This document shows positions 52,632-62,302 of a DNA stretch of 64,000 nt, piece after piece; the stretch's first letter is position 1; every line of letters starts with the position of its first letter. The translations under genes were made by a program, and so were the position numbers. This stretch comes from Pseudomonas synxantha BG33R. GTDB lineage: Bacteria > Pseudomonadota > Gammaproteobacteria > Pseudomonadales > Pseudomonadaceae. The notes beneath the pieces are model-generated. The model saw nothing but the letters and a program-made list of their open reading frames with translations, was not told where the DNA came from and did not search any database. The stretch covers positions 5,087,674 to 5,151,673 of the forward strand of contig NZ_CM001514.1 of the NCBI RefSeq assembly GCF_000263715.2, read 5' to 3'.

Positions 52632-53153
52632 TTAATCGTCGAGGCGCTCTTCTAGCTGGCGCACTTCGTAGGTGAGCTTGTCGAGGAACTGCATGCGCCG
52701 CATCAGGCGCTCGGCCTGTTCACGTTGCGCCGCATCATCCCAACAGGCCGCAAAGCTTTCGTTGAGCTCGTCCTGGGCGGTTTTCAGACGACGCTTGAAG
52801 ACCGCGACACCCGCCACATCGGCTTCGTCCTGCAGATCTTCGAGCTCTTCACGCCATTGCATCTGCTGCATCAGGAAGTCCGGGTCATGCACAGTGACTT
52901 CCATCGGCAACTCACCGCCCTTCATCGCCAGCAAATAGCGCGCGCGTTTGGGAGGGCTTTTGAGCGTCTGATAGGCTTCGTTGAGGCTGGCCGATTGCTC
53001 CAGGGCCAGGCGTTGCTCACGCTCGGAAGCGTCGGCAAAGCGGTCCGGATGCACCCCACGCGCCAGTTCTCGATAGCGCGTGGCAAGCTGCTCAAGGTCC
53101 AGCCGAAAGCTCGGCTGCAGCTCGAATAAAGCGAAATGACAAGGAGTACCCAC
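52632..53153 (-). CDS. hscB: Fe-S assembly co-chaperone HscB
   Basis: 173-aa J-domain protein that delivers IscU to HscA and stimulates its ATPase. The start is a GTG at 53153 (giving [14 protein letters not shown]), preceded by AGG and 8 bases after iscA. The longer frame upstream enters iscA. The J-domain carries His35-Pro-Asp37 in [11 protein letters not shown]. The C-terminal helical bundle ([14 protein letters not shown] onward) binds IscU. Confidence 0.95.
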   Translation of the reverse strand: MGTPCHFALFELQPSFRLDLEQLATRYRELARGVHPDRFADASEREQRLALEQSASLNEAYQTLKSPPKRARYLLAMKGGELPMEVTVHDPDFLMQQMQWREELEDLQDEADVAGVAVFKRRLKTAQDELNESFAACWDDAAQREQAERLMRRMQFLDKLTYEVRQLEERLDD

Positions 53154-53161
53154 GAGTAGCC

Positions 53162-53485
53162 TCAAATGTTGAAGCTTTCGCCGCAGCCACATTCACCGCG
53201 CACGTTGGGGTTGTTGAACTTGAAGCCTTCGTTCAACCCTTCCTTGACGAAATCGAGTTCGGTGCCGTCCAGGTAGGTCAGGCTCTTGGGGTCGATGATC
53301 ACTTTCTCGCCGTGACTTTCGAACACCTGATCCTCTTCAACCACCTCGTCGACAAACTCCAGCACGTAGGCAAGGCCGGAACAGCCCGTGGTGCGAACAC
53401 CCAGACGAATCCCCTCACCTTTACCGCGCCCATTCAGGGAGCGGCGAATGTGCTGCGCTGCCGCTTCTGTCATGCTGATAGCCAT
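53162..53485 (-). CDS. iscA: Fe-S cluster assembly protein IscA
   Basis: 107-aa A-type carrier that takes clusters or iron from the IscU stage to target proteins. The three conserved ligands are Cys35 (TTGCSGLAY), Cys99 and Cys101 (GECGCGESF). The start is the ATG giving [13 protein letters not shown]; the open frame upstream is not coding. It lies 28 bases after iscU. Confidence 0.97.
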   Translation of the reverse strand: MAISMTEAAAQHIRRSLNGRGKGEGIRLGVRTTGCSGLAYVLEFVDEVVEEDQVFESHGEKVIIDPKSLTYLDGTELDFVKEGLNEGFKFNNPNVRGECGCGESFNI

Positions 53486-53513
53486 CGTTGACTCCTTACT
53501 CGTCGCCAAATGC

Positions 53514-53900
53514 TTAGATCAAGCCTTTCTTCTGCTTGTAGTCGCGAACCGCCGCCTTGATGGCGTCTTCAGCGAGTACGGAGCAGTGGATTTTGACTGG
53601 CGGCAGTGCCAGTTCTTCGGCCAGCTGGGTGTTGCTGATGGTGACAGCCTCATCCAGAGTCTTGCCTTTCATCCATTCGGTCGCCAGGGAGCTGGAGGCG
53701 ATGGCCGAACCGCAGCCATAAGTCTTGAATTTGGCGTCTTCGATAACGCCAGCATCGTTGACCTTGATCTGCAGGCGCATCACATCGCCGCACGCCGGAG
53801 CGCCGACCATGCCGGTGCCGACATCAGGATCTTCCGCGTTCATCTTGCCGACGTTGCGCGGGTTTTCGTAGTGGTCGATGACCTTTTCGCTGTAAGCCAT
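53514..53900 (-). CDS. iscU: Fe-S cluster scaffold protein IscU
   Basis: 128-aa scaffold on which 2Fe-2S clusters are built with sulfur from IscS. The ligands Cys37 and Asp39 ([10 protein letters not shown]), Cys63 ([10 protein letters not shown]) and Cys106 ([11 protein letters not shown]) are all present. LPPVK is the HscA recognition site. It lies 99 bases after iscS, a larger gap than elsewhere in the operon and one that holds a predicted RNA hairpin. Confidence 0.98.
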   Translation of the reverse strand: MAYSEKVIDHYENPRNVGKMNAEDPDVGTGMVGAPACGDVMRLQIKVNDAGVIEDAKFKTYGCGSAIASSSLATEWMKGKTLDEAVTISNTQLAEELALPPVKIHCSVLAEDAIKAAVRDYKQKKGLI

Positions 53901-53935
53901 GGTACTGAATCCTCACTCATCAGGGCCGCTCTGGA

Positions 53936-53990
53936 ACCCTGTAGAAACGCCTGCGTTTACCGCCACGTTCCTACAGAGCTTGGGTGGCGG
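53936..53990 (-). ncRNA. Predicted RNA structure in the iscS-iscU gap
   Basis: In the minus-strand transcript GCTCTGTAGGAACG (complement of 53966-53979) pairs with CGTTTCTACAGGGT (complement of 53936-53949) in a 14-bp stem with three G-U pairs. A competing 7-bp stem pairs CCGCCAC with GTGGCGG (53984-53990 with 53960-53966). The second uses bases in the loop of the first, so they exclude each other or form a pseudoknot. The wobble pairs would be A-C mismatches on the other strand, which fits the isc transcript. Confidence 0.6.
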
Positions 53991-53999
53991 CTTCTATAT

Positions 54000-55214
54000 T
54001 TAGTGTGCCGCCCACTCGATCTTGGAAATATCGACACCGTCTTTGTACATGTCCCACAGCGGCGACAGAACGCGCAGCTTGTTGACGGCTTCGCAGACCT
54101 TCTGCGCCGCGTAGTCGACTTGCTCTTCAGTGGTGAAGCGGCCGAACGTAAAGCGGATCGAGCTGTGTGCCAGTTCGTCGTTGCGGCCCAGGGCGCGCAA
54201 TACATACGAAGGCTCAAGGGATGCCGAGGTACAGGCCGAACCGGACGAGACCGCCAGGTCCTTGAGCGCCATGATCAGCGACTCGCCTTCGACATAGTTG
54301 AAGCTCAAATTCAGGTTGTGCGGTACACGGGCAGTCATGCTGCCGTTGATGTACAGCTCTTCAAGGTTCTCGACCTGCTTGTAGAAGCGATCGCTGAGGG
54401 CCTTGATACGCACATTTTCGGCAGCCATGTCTTCCTTGGCCACGCGGAAGGCTTCGCCCATGCCGACGATCTGGTGGGTCGCCAGGGTGCCCGAACGCAT
54501 GCCGCGCTCGTGGCCGCCACCGTGCATGGTCGCTTCGATGCGCACGCGCGGCTTGCGGCTGACGTAGAGAGCGCCGATGCCTTTAGGGCCGTAAGTCTTG
54601 TGAGCCGAGAACGACATCAGGTCGACTTTCAGCTTGGACAGGTCGATATCGACCTTGCCGGTGGACTGAGCGGCGTCGACGTGTAGCAACACACCCTTGG
54701 AGCGCGTCAGCTCGCCGATGGCGGCGATGTCGTTGATGGTGCCGATTTCGTTGTTCACGTGGATCACGGAAACCAGGATGGTGTCTTCACGCATCGCGGC
54801 TTCGATCATCGCAGGGGTGACGATACCGTCGGTGGTGGGCTCAAGGTAAGTCACCTCGAAACCTTCACGCTCCAGTTGGCGCATGGTGTCGAGGACAGCC
54901 TTGTGCTCAATCTTGGTGGTGATCAGGTGCTTGCCCTTGGTCGCGTAGAAATGCGCCGCACCCTTGATAGCCAGGTTGTCGGACTCGGTAGCACCGGACG
55001 TCCAGACGATTTCACGCGGGTCGGCGTTGACCAGATCAGCGACCTGGCGACGCGCGTTCTCAACCGCTTCCTCGGCCTTCCAGCCGAATACGTGGGAGCG
55101 GGAGGCCGGGTTGCCGAAGTTTCCGTCAACCAGCAGGCATTCGCTCATTTTTTGCGCAACACGCGGATCAACCGGGGTGGTCGCTGAGTAATCAAGGTAA
55201 ATCGGCAATTTCAT
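54000..55214 (-). CDS. iscS: Cysteine desulfurase IscS
   Basis: 404-aa PLP enzyme that takes sulfur from cysteine for Fe-S clusters, tRNA thiolation and other uses. The PLP lysine is in [18 protein letters not shown], and the catalytic Cys is in the loop [16 protein letters not shown]. The N-terminus [19 protein letters not shown] and the C-terminal [10 protein letters not shown] match IscS. It lies 50 bases after iscR and is the first enzyme gene of the operon. Confidence 0.98.
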   Translation of the reverse strand: MKLPIYLDYSATTPVDPRVAQKMSECLLVDGNFGNPASRSHVFGWKAEEAVENARRQVADLVNADPREIVWTSGATESDNLAIKGAAHFYATKGKHLITTKIEHKAVLDTMRQLEREGFEVTYLEPTTDGIVTPAMIEAAMREDTILVSVIHVNNEIGTINDIAAIGELTRSKGVLLHVDAAQSTGKVDIDLSKLKVDLMSFSAHKTYGPKGIGALYVSRKPRVRIEATMHGGGHERGMRSGTLATHQIVGMGEAFRVAKEDMAAENVRIKALSDRFYKQVENLEELYINGSMTARVPHNLNLSFNYVEGESLIMALKDLAVSSGSACTSASLEPSYVLRALGRNDELAHSSIRFTFGRFTTEEQVDYAAQKVCEAVNKLRVLSPLWDMYKDGVDISKIEWAAH

Positions 55215-55264
55215 GGACTTTCTCCTAAATCAGGCTGGCTGGCACGCCGTTAGCTCTTCGGCTG

Positions 55265-55756
55265 TCACTCGACGGCGGACGCTTCGATCTTGTCCAGACG
55301 CGGCGCCTTGGTGTTGCAACGGCGCTGGTCCTGACGCTGGGCTACTTCTTGCACCTCACGGCGAGTCACAAGATCAGCCAAGCTGATACCACTCAAAAAC
55401 TCATGGATCTGCAGGCTCAAGTCACACCACAAGTGGTGTGTCAGGCAGGTGTCGCCGGCGTGGCAATCACCCAAACCCTGGCATTTGGTGGCATCGACGG
55501 ATTCGTTGACCGCGTCGATCACCTGGGCCACCTGGATGCCCTGCATGTCGCGGGACAATTGATAGCCACCACCTGGACCACGAACGCTGGAAACCAGATT
55601 GCTGCGGCGCAATTTGGCGAACAGCTGCTCAAGGTAGGACAGGGAAATGCCTTGGCGCTCGGAGATATCGGCCAGGGACACCGGCCCAGTTTGCGCGTGC
55701 AGGGCCAGGTCAAGCATGGCGGTCACCGCGTATCGGCCTTTTGTAGTCAGTCTCAT
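55265..55756 (-). CDS. iscR: Fe-S cluster regulator IscR
   Basis: 163-aa Rrf2-family regulator that senses cluster supply and represses the isc operon when holding a 2Fe-2S cluster. The start is the ATG giving [15 protein letters not shown]; the longer frame runs into the promoter. The winged helix covers about 1-65. The ligands Cys92, Cys98, Cys104 and His107 are in [18 protein letters not shown]. Two type-1 IscR sites lie upstream, fitting autoregulation. It is the first gene of the isc operon. Confidence 0.97.
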   Translation of the reverse strand: MRLTTKGRYAVTAMLDLALHAQTGPVSLADISERQGISLSYLEQLFAKLRRSNLVSSVRGPGGGYQLSRDMQGIQVAQVIDAVNESVDATKCQGLGDCHAGDTCLTHHLWCDLSLQIHEFLSGISLADLVTRREVQEVAQRQDQRRCNTKAPRLDKIEASAVE

Positions 55757-55797
55757 GGACAAGTACCAAGGTGTTTCAGAATGGGAGCAAGTATGCG

Positions 55798-55822
55798 ATT
55801 CCCGAGTATTTAAGTCAACTAT
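55798..55822 (-). promoter_or_regulatory. IscR type-1 binding site, proximal
   Basis: On the minus strand ATAGTTGACTTAAATACTCG with the following GGAAT matches the type-1 pattern (ATASYYGACT ... AGTCRRSTAT) closely. It lies 42 bases before the iscR start, where it would overlap the promoter. Confidence 0.75.
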
Positions 55823-55847
55823 AAGACCTAGTACTTTAGTCAGGAAT
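55821..55847 (-). promoter_or_regulatory. IscR type-1 binding site, distal
   Basis: On the minus strand ATTCCTGACTAAAGTACTAG followed by GTCTTAT, a slightly weaker type-1 match that abuts the proximal site. Two sites next to each other resemble the E. coli iscR promoter. Confidence 0.65.
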
Positions 55848-55941
55848 ACCCGTAAAAAGGGCGCGCGAATCATAGCAGGATGGGGTGGGATCGAACAGCA
55901 GGAACAGGGCCAGGCAGAGATCTCGAGACCAATGGAGATCA

Positions 55942-56033
55942 AAATGTGGGAGGGGGCTTGCTCCCGATGACTGAATGTCAGCCAATCAGGCATCAACTGA
56001 CCTACCGCTATCGGGGGCAAGCCCCCTCCCACA
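55942..56033. repeat. REP pair (REPIN), GGAGGGGGCTTGCTCCC type
   Basis: Two inverted arms around about 40 bases, between the isc promoter region and the end of cysE. The cysE stop is 8 bases away, so the pair may act as its transcript end. Confidence 0.88.
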
Positions 56034-56040
56034 GGGGACC

Positions 56041-56823
56041 TCAGCTTGCCTTGGTAGCGGCTTCATCCTTGATCTGGGCGAAGTCCTCTTCGCGCAACTC
56101 AGGCAGATCCTTCGCACAGTATGGGCTGCCCAGATCCTTCAGCGCACCACACATACCGTCCAGCTTGCCGTCCACTGCTTGCAGATGATCAAGCAGCTGG
56201 CCAATGGCGCGAGCCACCGGATCGGGCATGTCTTCGCTGACGCCGTAGGCGTCGAAACCGATCTTCTCGGCCATGGCCTTGCGCTTGGCCTCCTGCTCGT
56301 CGCCGACCTCCGGCTTGACGATGATGCGACCCGGAATACCCACCACGGTGGCGCCAGCAGGTACAGCCTTGGTCACCACGGCGTTGGAACCTACCTTGGC
56401 ACCGGCGCCCACGGTAAAGGGCCCCAGCACCTTGGCGCCCGCCCCCACCACTACACCATTTTCCAGGGTCGGGTGACGCTTGCCTTTATTCCATGTAGTA
56501 CCGCCCAGGGTCACACCCTGGTAAAGCGTCACGTCATCACCGATCTCGGCGGTCTCGCCTATGACAATACCCATGCCATGGTCGATAAAGAAGCGACGTC
56601 CCACCTTGGCGCCCGGATGAATCTCGATGCCGGTCAACCAGCGACCGAAGTTCGACACCAGCCGGGCCAGCCATTTCCAGCCCATGCCCCACAAGGCGCC
56701 GGACAGACGGTGAATCCAGATCGCGTGCAGGCCCGGATAGCAGGTCAGCACTTCAAAGGCGTTGCGCGCCGCCGGGTCACGATGGAAAACACTCTGGATA
56801 TCTTCTCGCAAACGCTCGAACAT
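56041..56823 (-). CDS. cysE: Serine O-acetyltransferase
   Basis: 260-aa enzyme that makes O-acetylserine for cysteine synthesis. The N-terminal helical part includes [16 protein letters not shown]. It is followed by the left-handed beta-helix of hexapeptide repeats ([30 protein letters not shown]), with the catalytic region [16 protein letters not shown]. The N-terminus is shorter than in E. coli CysE, as in the form found beside iscR in pseudomonads. Cysteine made here feeds IscS. It is 2 bases after trmJ. Confidence 0.95.
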   Translation of the reverse strand: MFERLREDIQSVFHRDPAARNAFEVLTCYPGLHAIWIHRLSGALWGMGWKWLARLVSNFGRWLTGIEIHPGAKVGRRFFIDHGMGIVIGETAEIGDDVTLYQGVTLGGTTWNKGKRHPTLENGVVVGAGAKVLGPFTVGAGAKVGSNAVVTKAVPAGATVVGIPGRIIVKPEVGDEQEAKRKAMAEKIGFDAYGVSEDMPDPVARAIGQLLDHLQAVDGKLDGMCGALKDLGSPYCAKDLPELREEDFAQIKDEAATKAS

Positions 56824-56825
56824 TT

Positions 56826-57596
56826 TTAATCCTTCCGCTTAAGAAGCTCACCACGGGCCGCTTTCTGGGTTTCCGTGAGGATGCCACGCAATATATTCAT
56901 CTCCGCCCGGCTCACCGAGCTGCGACCGTACAAACGACGCAGGCGCGCCATCAAGTGCCGTGGCTTTTCAGGATCGAGGAATTCGATGGCCACCAGGGTT
57001 TGCTCCAGGTGCTCATAGAAGCGTTCGAGCTCGTCCATGGTGGCCAACTCGCCACTTTTGGTCGACGCAACCTCGTCCTTCTCCATCTTGCTCGGCTGGC
57101 CTTGAGCTGCCAGCCAGGCCATGCGCACTTCGTATGTCAACACCTGCACCGCCGCCCCGAGGTTCAGCGAGCTGAACTCAGGGTCTGAGGGGATATGCAC
57201 GTGATAATGACATCGCTGCAGCTCTTCATTGGTCAGGCCGGAGTCTTCACGGCCGAACACCAGGGCGATCTCAGCGCCACCGGCAGCCTCTTCTACCACT
57301 TTGGTGCCGCATTCTCGCGGATCCAGCAGCGGCCAGGGGATACGCCGGTCACGGGCGCTGGTACCAAGCACCAGATTGCAACCAACAAGGGCATCTTCCA
57401 GAGTGGCGACGACCTGGGCTTTTTCAAGAATGTCATTGGCGCCAGACGCACGGGCATCGGCCTCGTGGTGCGGGAACACCCGCGGTTCGACCAGCACCAG
57501 GCGCGTCAGCCCCATGTTTTTCATGGCTCGCGCCACCCCGCCGATATTGCCGGGATGACTGGTATTGACCAAGACGACACGAATGTTTTGCAGCAA
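56826..57596 (-). CDS. trmJ: tRNA (cytidine/uridine-2'-O-)-methyltransferase TrmJ
   Basis: 256-aa SPOUT-class enzyme that 2'-O-methylates position 32 of several tRNAs. SPOUT marks are [20 protein letters not shown] at the N-terminus, [15 protein letters not shown] in the middle and [17 protein letters not shown], which form the trefoil knot. The C-terminal helical tail (about 165-256) is typical of TrmJ. It is divergent from suhB across 145 bases and 2 bases ahead of cysE. Confidence 0.95.
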   Translation of the reverse strand: MLQNIRVVLVNTSHPGNIGGVARAMKNMGLTRLVLVEPRVFPHHEADARASGANDILEKAQVVATLEDALVGCNLVLGTSARDRRIPWPLLDPRECGTKVVEEAAGGAEIALVFGREDSGLTNEELQRCHYHVHIPSDPEFSSLNLGAAVQVLTYEVRMAWLAAQGQPSKMEKDEVASTKSGELATMDELERFYEHLEQTLVAIEFLDPEKPRHLMARLRRLYGRSSVSRAEMNILRGILTETQKAARGELLKRKD

Positions 57597-57699
57597 GGGA
57601 GGCGCTCTCGGACACGGGAAAGGGGAGCAAATCTTACAGAACAGCCTAAGGTTATGCCATGAAAGCTAACGTCGTCCTTCACCTGAGGAAAGTTTCTGC

Positions 57700-57705
57700 T
57701 AGAAT
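57700..57705 (+). promoter_or_regulatory. Possible suhB -10 box
   Basis: TAGAAT in the context GCTAGAATGCCCGG, 36 bases before suhB. The -35 region is weak. Confidence 0.4.
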
Positions 57706-57741
57706 GCCCGGCTTTCTTTAACAACCTTAGGTGACACATCC

Positions 57742-58557
57742 ATGCAGCCCATGCTGAATATCGCGCTGCGCGCCGCCCGCAGCGCCAGTGAATTGATCTT
57801 CCGCTCCATCGAGCGCCTGGATACCATCAAGGTCGACGAAAAAGACGCCAAGGATTATGTATCCGAAGTGGATCGCGCCGCCGAACAGAAGATCATCGAC
57901 GCCCTGCGCAAGGCCTACCCTACCCACGGCATCCTCGGCGAAGAAACCGGCCTGCACAAAGGTAGCGGCGAAGGCGAAGACTACCTGTGGATCATCGACC
58001 CACTGGATGGCACCACCAACTTCCTGCGCGGCATCCCGCATTTTGCCGTGAGCATCGCCTGCAAATACCGTGGCCGCCTGGAACACGCTGTTGTGCTGGA
58101 TCCGGTGCGCCAGGAAGAGTTCACCGCCAGCCGTGGCCGTGGCGCCCAGCTCAATGGTCGTCGCTTGCGCGTCAGCGGTCGCACGAGCCTGGAAGGCGCC
58201 CTGCTGGGCACCGGCTTCCCGTTCCGTGACGACCAGATGGACAACCTGGAAAACTACCTGGGCATGTTCCGCGCCCTGGTTGGCCAGACCGCCGGTATCC
58301 GCCGCGCCGGTGCAGCCAGCCTGGACCTGGCCTATGTCGCCGCCGGTCGTTTCGATGCATTCTGGGAATCAGGCCTGTCCGAGTGGGACATGGCAGCAGG
58401 CGCCCTGCTGATCCAGGAAGCAGGCGGCCTGGTGAGCGATTTCACCGGTGGTCACGACTTCCTGGAGAAAGGCCACGTGGTTGCCGGCAACACCAAATGC
58501 TTCAAGGCAGTACTGACGGCGATCCAGCCGCACCTGCCGGCTTCGCTGAAGCGTTAA
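57742..58557 (+). CDS. suhB: Inositol-1-monophosphatase SuhB
   Basis: 271-aa metal-dependent phosphatase. In E. coli SuhB also joins the rRNA antitermination complex. The metal site motifs are GEETGLH, WIIDPLDGTTNFLRG and SEWDMAAGALLIQEAGG. The start MQPMLNIALRAARSASELIF is typical. It is divergent from trmJ and followed by a strong terminator, so it is a single-gene unit. Confidence 0.96.
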   Translation: MQPMLNIALRAARSASELIFRSIERLDTIKVDEKDAKDYVSEVDRAAEQKIIDALRKAYPTHGILGEETGLHKGSGEGEDYLWIIDPLDGTTNFLRGIPHFAVSIACKYRGRLEHAVVLDPVRQEEFTASRGRGAQLNGRRLRVSGRTSLEGALLGTGFPFRDDQMDNLENYLGMFRALVGQTAGIRRAGAASLDLAYVAAGRFDAFWESGLSEWDMAAGALLIQEAGGLVSDFTGGHDFLEKGHVVAGNTKCFKAVLTAIQPHLPASLKR

Positions 58558-58569
58558 GCGAGCGGGCAC

Positions 58570-58598
58570 AAAAAAGCACCCCTAGGGGTGCTTTTTTT
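58570..58598 (+). terminator. Rho-independent terminator of suhB
   Basis: AAAAAGCACCCC and GGGGTGCTTTTTTT form a near-perfect stem with a very small loop, 13 bases past the stop. Confidence 0.93.
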
Positions 58599-58645
58599 AT
58601 GCGTGGGATTTGTGCCAGCCCCGTGAAACAGCAGCAATACTTATC

Positions 58646-58740
58646 AAATGTGGGAGGGGGCTTGCCCCCGATGGCGGTGGGTCAGCCAGCTAATCAGGTG
58701 CTGACCCACTGCAATCGGGGGCAAGCCCCCTCCCACATTT
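58646..58740. repeat. REP pair (REPIN), GGAGGGGGCTTGCCCCC type
   Basis: Two inverted arms. An inner inverted repeat (GTGGGTCAG and CTGACCCAC) extends the pairing, so the full structure is a long hairpin. Confidence 0.88.
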
Positions 58741-58780
58741 TGAACTGCACCTGGCCTTTGAATCAGTGCCAGGCCCGAAA

Positions 58781-59323
58781 TTACTGCTGGTTCTGACCCA
58801 GGATCAGACGACCTTCTTTGTCGACTGGAATCTGGCCGCCTGGATCACGCTCCATACGCACAGTCCCTTCCTTGCCATCCAGGTTGTAACGCACGTCATA
58901 ACCGACAACCTTGTCGCTGATGTCGTTAACAGTGTTACAGCGGGTTTGCGTGGTGGTGTAGGTATCACGGTTCTGCATGCCTTCCTGAACCTTGTTACCG
59001 GCGTAACCGCCACCGACCGCACCGGCCACGGTGGCCAGCTTCTTACCATTACCGCCACCGATCTGGTTACCCAACAGGCCACCCGCAAGGGCGCCGACCA
59101 CGGTACCGGCGATTTGATGTTGATCCTGCACCGGACGTTGCCGGGTCACAGTGACGTCCTTGCAGACCTCACGAGGGGTTTTGATCTGGGTTTTAACCGG
59201 CTGTACCGCCAGTACTTGCGCATACTCAGGGCCGCTTTTTACCAGGCTGTAGGTGGCAACAGCACCCCCGGCAGTCACACCGACAGCACCCAATACCGCA
59301 CCAACCAGCAACGACTTGTTCAC
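58781..59323 (-). CDS. Glycine-zipper 2TM domain protein
   Basis: 180-aa envelope protein. The GTG at 59323 is chosen as start because AGGAGGT lies 5 bases before it; two upstream in-frame starts have no such site. It gives MNKSLLVGAVLGAVGVTAGG, a hydrophobic N-terminal segment without a lipobox. A glycine zipper occupies about 70-112 (GTVVGALAGGLLGNQIGG, GAVGGGYAGNKVQEG). Cys residues lie on either side (REVCKDV and QTRCNTV). Proteins of this kind sit in the outer membrane or periplasm; the role is unknown. It lies upstream of suhB in convergent orientation and downstream of secF. Confidence 0.85.
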   Translation of the reverse strand: MNKSLLVGAVLGAVGVTAGGAVATYSLVKSGPEYAQVLAVQPVKTQIKTPREVCKDVTVTRQRPVQDQHQIAGTVVGALAGGLLGNQIGGGNGKKLATVAGAVGGGYAGNKVQEGMQNRDTYTTTQTRCNTVNDISDKVVGYDVRYNLDGKEGTVRMERDPGGQIPVDKEGRLILGQNQQ

Positions 59324-59384
59324 GTTGAACCTCCTGACCATCACAAACGGATCGAAAGATCCGCGCTATACCCAGCCTTGGAGC

Positions 59385-59416
59385 AAAAAAAAAGGCGCGA
59401 GTTCAATACTCGCGCC
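59385..59416 (-). terminator. Rho-independent terminator of the secDF transcript
   Basis: On the minus strand GGCGCGAGT-ATTGA-ACTCGCGCC is followed by nine T residues. It lies 31 bases past the secF stop. Confidence 0.92.
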
Positions 59417-59447
59417 CTTCTTGTAACAGCCGATCAACTAACGCCCA

Positions 59448-60362
59448 TCAAGGGCGGTCGTCGACCTCCTTGCCAGTAGCAGCAGGAGGGATCAAGTCTT
59501 CGCTGTTGAGGTTCAGCCAGATCAGCACCACGTTGGCAATGTAGATCGACGAGTAGGTACCCGCCAGAACACCGATGAACAGCGCCAGCGAGAAGCCCCA
59601 CAGGTTGTCGCCCCCGAAGATCATCAGCGCGGCGATCGCCAGCAAGGTGGAGATCGACGTCGCCATGGTCCGCAGCAGCGTCTGGGTGGTGGAGATGTTG
59701 ATATTCTCGATCAACGTCGCCTTGCGCAGCACCCGGAAGTTCTCACGAACCCGGTCGAATACCACGATGGTGTCGTTGAGCGAGTAACCAATGATCGCCA
59801 GTACGGCCGCCAATACGGTCAGGTCGAAGGTGATCTGGAAGTAGGCCAGGATACCCACGGTCACGATCACGTCGTGGATCAGCGACACAATGGCGCCGAC
59901 ACCGAACTTCCACTGAAAGCGGAAGGCCAGGTAGATCATGATGCCGACCAGCGCCATCAGCATGCCGAGGCCGCCCTGGTCGCGCAGTTCTTCACCCACC
60001 TGCGGGCCGACGAACTCGACGCGCTTGACCGAAGCCGGGTTGTCACCGCCGACCTTCTGCAAGGCCTCGGCTACCTGGTGACCCAGTTGCGGGTCTTCGC
60101 CAGGCATACGCACCAGCAGGTCGGTGGTGGCACCAAAGCTCTGCACGACGGCTTCGTGATAGCCGGCCTTGACCAGCTCGTCGCGCACCAGGGTGACATC
60201 GGCCGGCTTCTCGTAGGTCAGCTCGATGAGCGTACCACCGGTGAAGTCCAGACCGTAGTTCAGGCCCTTATGGAACCAGCTGAACAACGCCAGAACGGTA
60301 AGGAGCACGGTGACGCCGAACGCAACGTTGCGAACGCCCATGAAGTTGATTGTACGTAACAT
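59448..60362 (-). CDS. secF: Protein translocase subunit SecF
   Basis: 304-aa inner-membrane protein that, with SecD, pulls exported proteins through SecYEG using the proton gradient. It has a membrane segment at the N-terminus, a periplasmic domain (about 35-130) and five more segments, with the conserved DFTGGTLIELTYEKP, IGYSLNDTIVVFDRVREN and the TSISTLLAIAALMIFGG region. It lies 9 bases after secD. The length is normal. Confidence 0.97.
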   Translation of the reverse strand: MLRTINFMGVRNVAFGVTVLLTVLALFSWFHKGLNYGLDFTGGTLIELTYEKPADVTLVRDELVKAGYHEAVVQSFGATTDLLVRMPGEDPQLGHQVAEALQKVGGDNPASVKRVEFVGPQVGEELRDQGGLGMLMALVGIMIYLAFRFQWKFGVGAIVSLIHDVIVTVGILAYFQITFDLTVLAAVLAIIGYSLNDTIVVFDRVRENFRVLRKATLIENINISTTQTLLRTMATSISTLLAIAALMIFGGDNLWGFSLALFIGVLAGTYSSIYIANVVLIWLNLNSEDLIPPAATGKEVDDRP

Positions 60363-60371
60363 GGCAGCCCC

Positions 60372-62240
60372 TTAAATCCACAACTTCTTGAAGTCACGCC
60401 CGCCAAAGATCAGGTTGACCATTGCGCGGGTCACCATGATGGCCGTGAACATCGAGGTAAAGATACCCAGGGACATGGTCACCGCAAAACCTTTGACCGG
60501 GCCGGTGCCCATGGCAAAGAGAATCCCGCCGACCAGCAAAGTGGTCAAGTTGGAGTCGAGAATCGCGGTAAATGCCCGGCCGAAGCCTTCGTTGATAGCA
60601 CGCTGTACGGTCATGCCGGCGGCGATCTCTTCACGGATACGCGAGAAGATCAGTACGTTGGCGTCAACCGCCATACCCATGGTCAGCACGATACCGGCGA
60701 TACCCGGCAAGGTCAGCGTCGCGCCCAGCAGCGACATCAGCGCCAGCAGCATCACCATGTTGCCCGCCAGTGCGACGGTGGCGATAACGCCGAAGAAGCG
60801 GTAGATGGCAATGATGAACAGCGACACGAACAACATGCCCCACAGCGCCGCATCCACACCCTTGGTGATGTTGTCGGCACCCAGGCTCGGGCCGATGGTA
60901 CGTTCTTCAGCGAAGTACATCGGTGCAGCCAGGCCACCGGCACGCAGCAGCAGCGCCAGCTCGGAGGACTCACCCTGGCCGTTCAGGCCAGTGATGCGGA
61001 ACTGCGCACCCAGCGGCGACTGGATGGTCGCCAGGCTGATGATCTTTTTCTCTTCCTTGAAGGTCTGCACCGGCACGTCTTTCTCGACGCCGTTGACCAT
61101 CTGCTTGGTATAGGTGGTAACAGGGCGCTGCTCGATGAAGATCACCGCCATGCTGCGACCGACGTTGCTGCGCGTGGCGCGGCTCATCAGTTCGCCACCG
61201 TGACCATCCAGGCGGATGTTCACTTCAGGGGTGCCGTGCTCGCCGAAACCGGCCTTGGCATCGGTCACCTGGTCACCGGTGATGATCAAGCCACGCTCGA
61301 TCAACGCAGGAGGACGATTGCCCTCGCGGAACTCGAACTCTTCGGAGGTCGCACGAGTGGCACCCGGCTCAGCTGCAAGGCGGAATTCCAGGTTGGCGGT
61401 CTTACCCAGGATACGCTTGGCTTCAGCGGTGTCCTGCACGCCCGGAAGCTCAACCACGATGCGGTTGGCGCCTTGACGCTGCACGATCGGCTCGGCCACA
61501 CCCAGCTCGTTGACGCGGTTACGTACCGTGGTCAAGTTCTGCTTGATGGAGTACTCGCGGATCTCGGCGATCTTGGCCGGGCTCATCGCCAGGCGCAACA
61601 CAGCCTGACCATTCAAGTCGGCCGGCACGATGTCGAAGTCATTGAAATTCTTGCGGATCAGCGCACGGGCCTGCTCGCGGGACGCTTCGTCAGCAAAACC
61701 CAGCTGGATGGCACCGTTGAGCTGCGGCAAGCTGCGATAACGCAGTTTCTCTTTGCGCAGCAGGCTCTTCACGTCGCCTTCGTAGACTTTCAGACGCGCG
61801 TCGAGAGCCTTGCCCATGTCGACTTCCAGCAGGAAGTGCACACCACCGGACAAGTCCAGACCCAGCTTCATCGGGTGCGCGCCAATGCTGCGCAGCCATT
61901 GTGGCGTGGTCTGTGCCAGGTTCAATGCAACGACGTAATCGTCACCCATGACCTTGCGTACAACGTCCTTGGCCGGCAATTGGTCTTCTTGCTTGGTCAG
62001 GCGCAACAAGCCGCCTTTGGAACCAGCTGCCAAGGTTGCCGCTTTAACCTGGATGCCCGCGTCAGTCAGCGCTTTGCTCGCGCGTTCCAGATCAGCCTGA
62101 TTGACCTGCAGCGAAGTGCTGGCGCCAGAGATCTGGATCGCCGGGTCATCAGGATAGAGATTGGGAGCGGAATAAATAAAACCGATCGCCAGCACCGCCA
62201 GGATCAGTACGTATTTCCACAGAGGGTATTTGTTCAGCAT
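60372..62240 (-). CDS. secD: Protein translocase subunit SecD
   Basis: 622-aa partner of SecF. The start is the ATG giving MLNKYPLWKYVLILAV; a GTG one codon upstream is the alternative. After the first membrane segment comes a large periplasmic region with LGLDLSGGVHFLLEVD (P1 base), then five segments with GMAVDANVLIFSRIREE, TALLVGGI-type motif TLLVGGILFAMGTGPVKG and the C-terminal FGGRDFKKLWI. The order is yajC, secD, secF on the minus strand, 62 bases after yajC. Confidence 0.97.
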   Translation of the reverse strand: MLNKYPLWKYVLILAVLAIGFIYSAPNLYPDDPAIQISGASTSLQVNQADLERASKALTDAGIQVKAATLAAGSKGGLLRLTKQEDQLPAKDVVRKVMGDDYVVALNLAQTTPQWLRSIGAHPMKLGLDLSGGVHFLLEVDMGKALDARLKVYEGDVKSLLRKEKLRYRSLPQLNGAIQLGFADEASREQARALIRKNFNDFDIVPADLNGQAVLRLAMSPAKIAEIREYSIKQNLTTVRNRVNELGVAEPIVQRQGANRIVVELPGVQDTAEAKRILGKTANLEFRLAAEPGATRATSEEFEFREGNRPPALIERGLIITGDQVTDAKAGFGEHGTPEVNIRLDGHGGELMSRATRSNVGRSMAVIFIEQRPVTTYTKQMVNGVEKDVPVQTFKEEKKIISLATIQSPLGAQFRITGLNGQGESSELALLLRAGGLAAPMYFAEERTIGPSLGADNITKGVDAALWGMLFVSLFIIAIYRFFGVIATVALAGNMVMLLALMSLLGATLTLPGIAGIVLTMGMAVDANVLIFSRIREEIAAGMTVQRAINEGFGRAFTAILDSNLTTLLVGGILFAMGTGPVKGFAVTMSLGIFTSMFTAIMVTRAMVNLIFGGRDFKKLWI

Positions 62241-62260
62241 CACGCCGCCCGCTTATAACG

Positions 62261-62281
62261 CGGGGCGCCTTGCGCGCCCCG
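62261..62281 (-). other. Hairpin between yajC and secD
   Basis: CGGGGCGC and GCGCCCCG form an 8-bp GC stem with a 5-base loop and no T run. It may reduce read-through or mark an RNA processing site. Confidence 0.5.
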
Positions 62282-62302
62282 TCGATTGGTAAAGGTTGTT
62301 AC

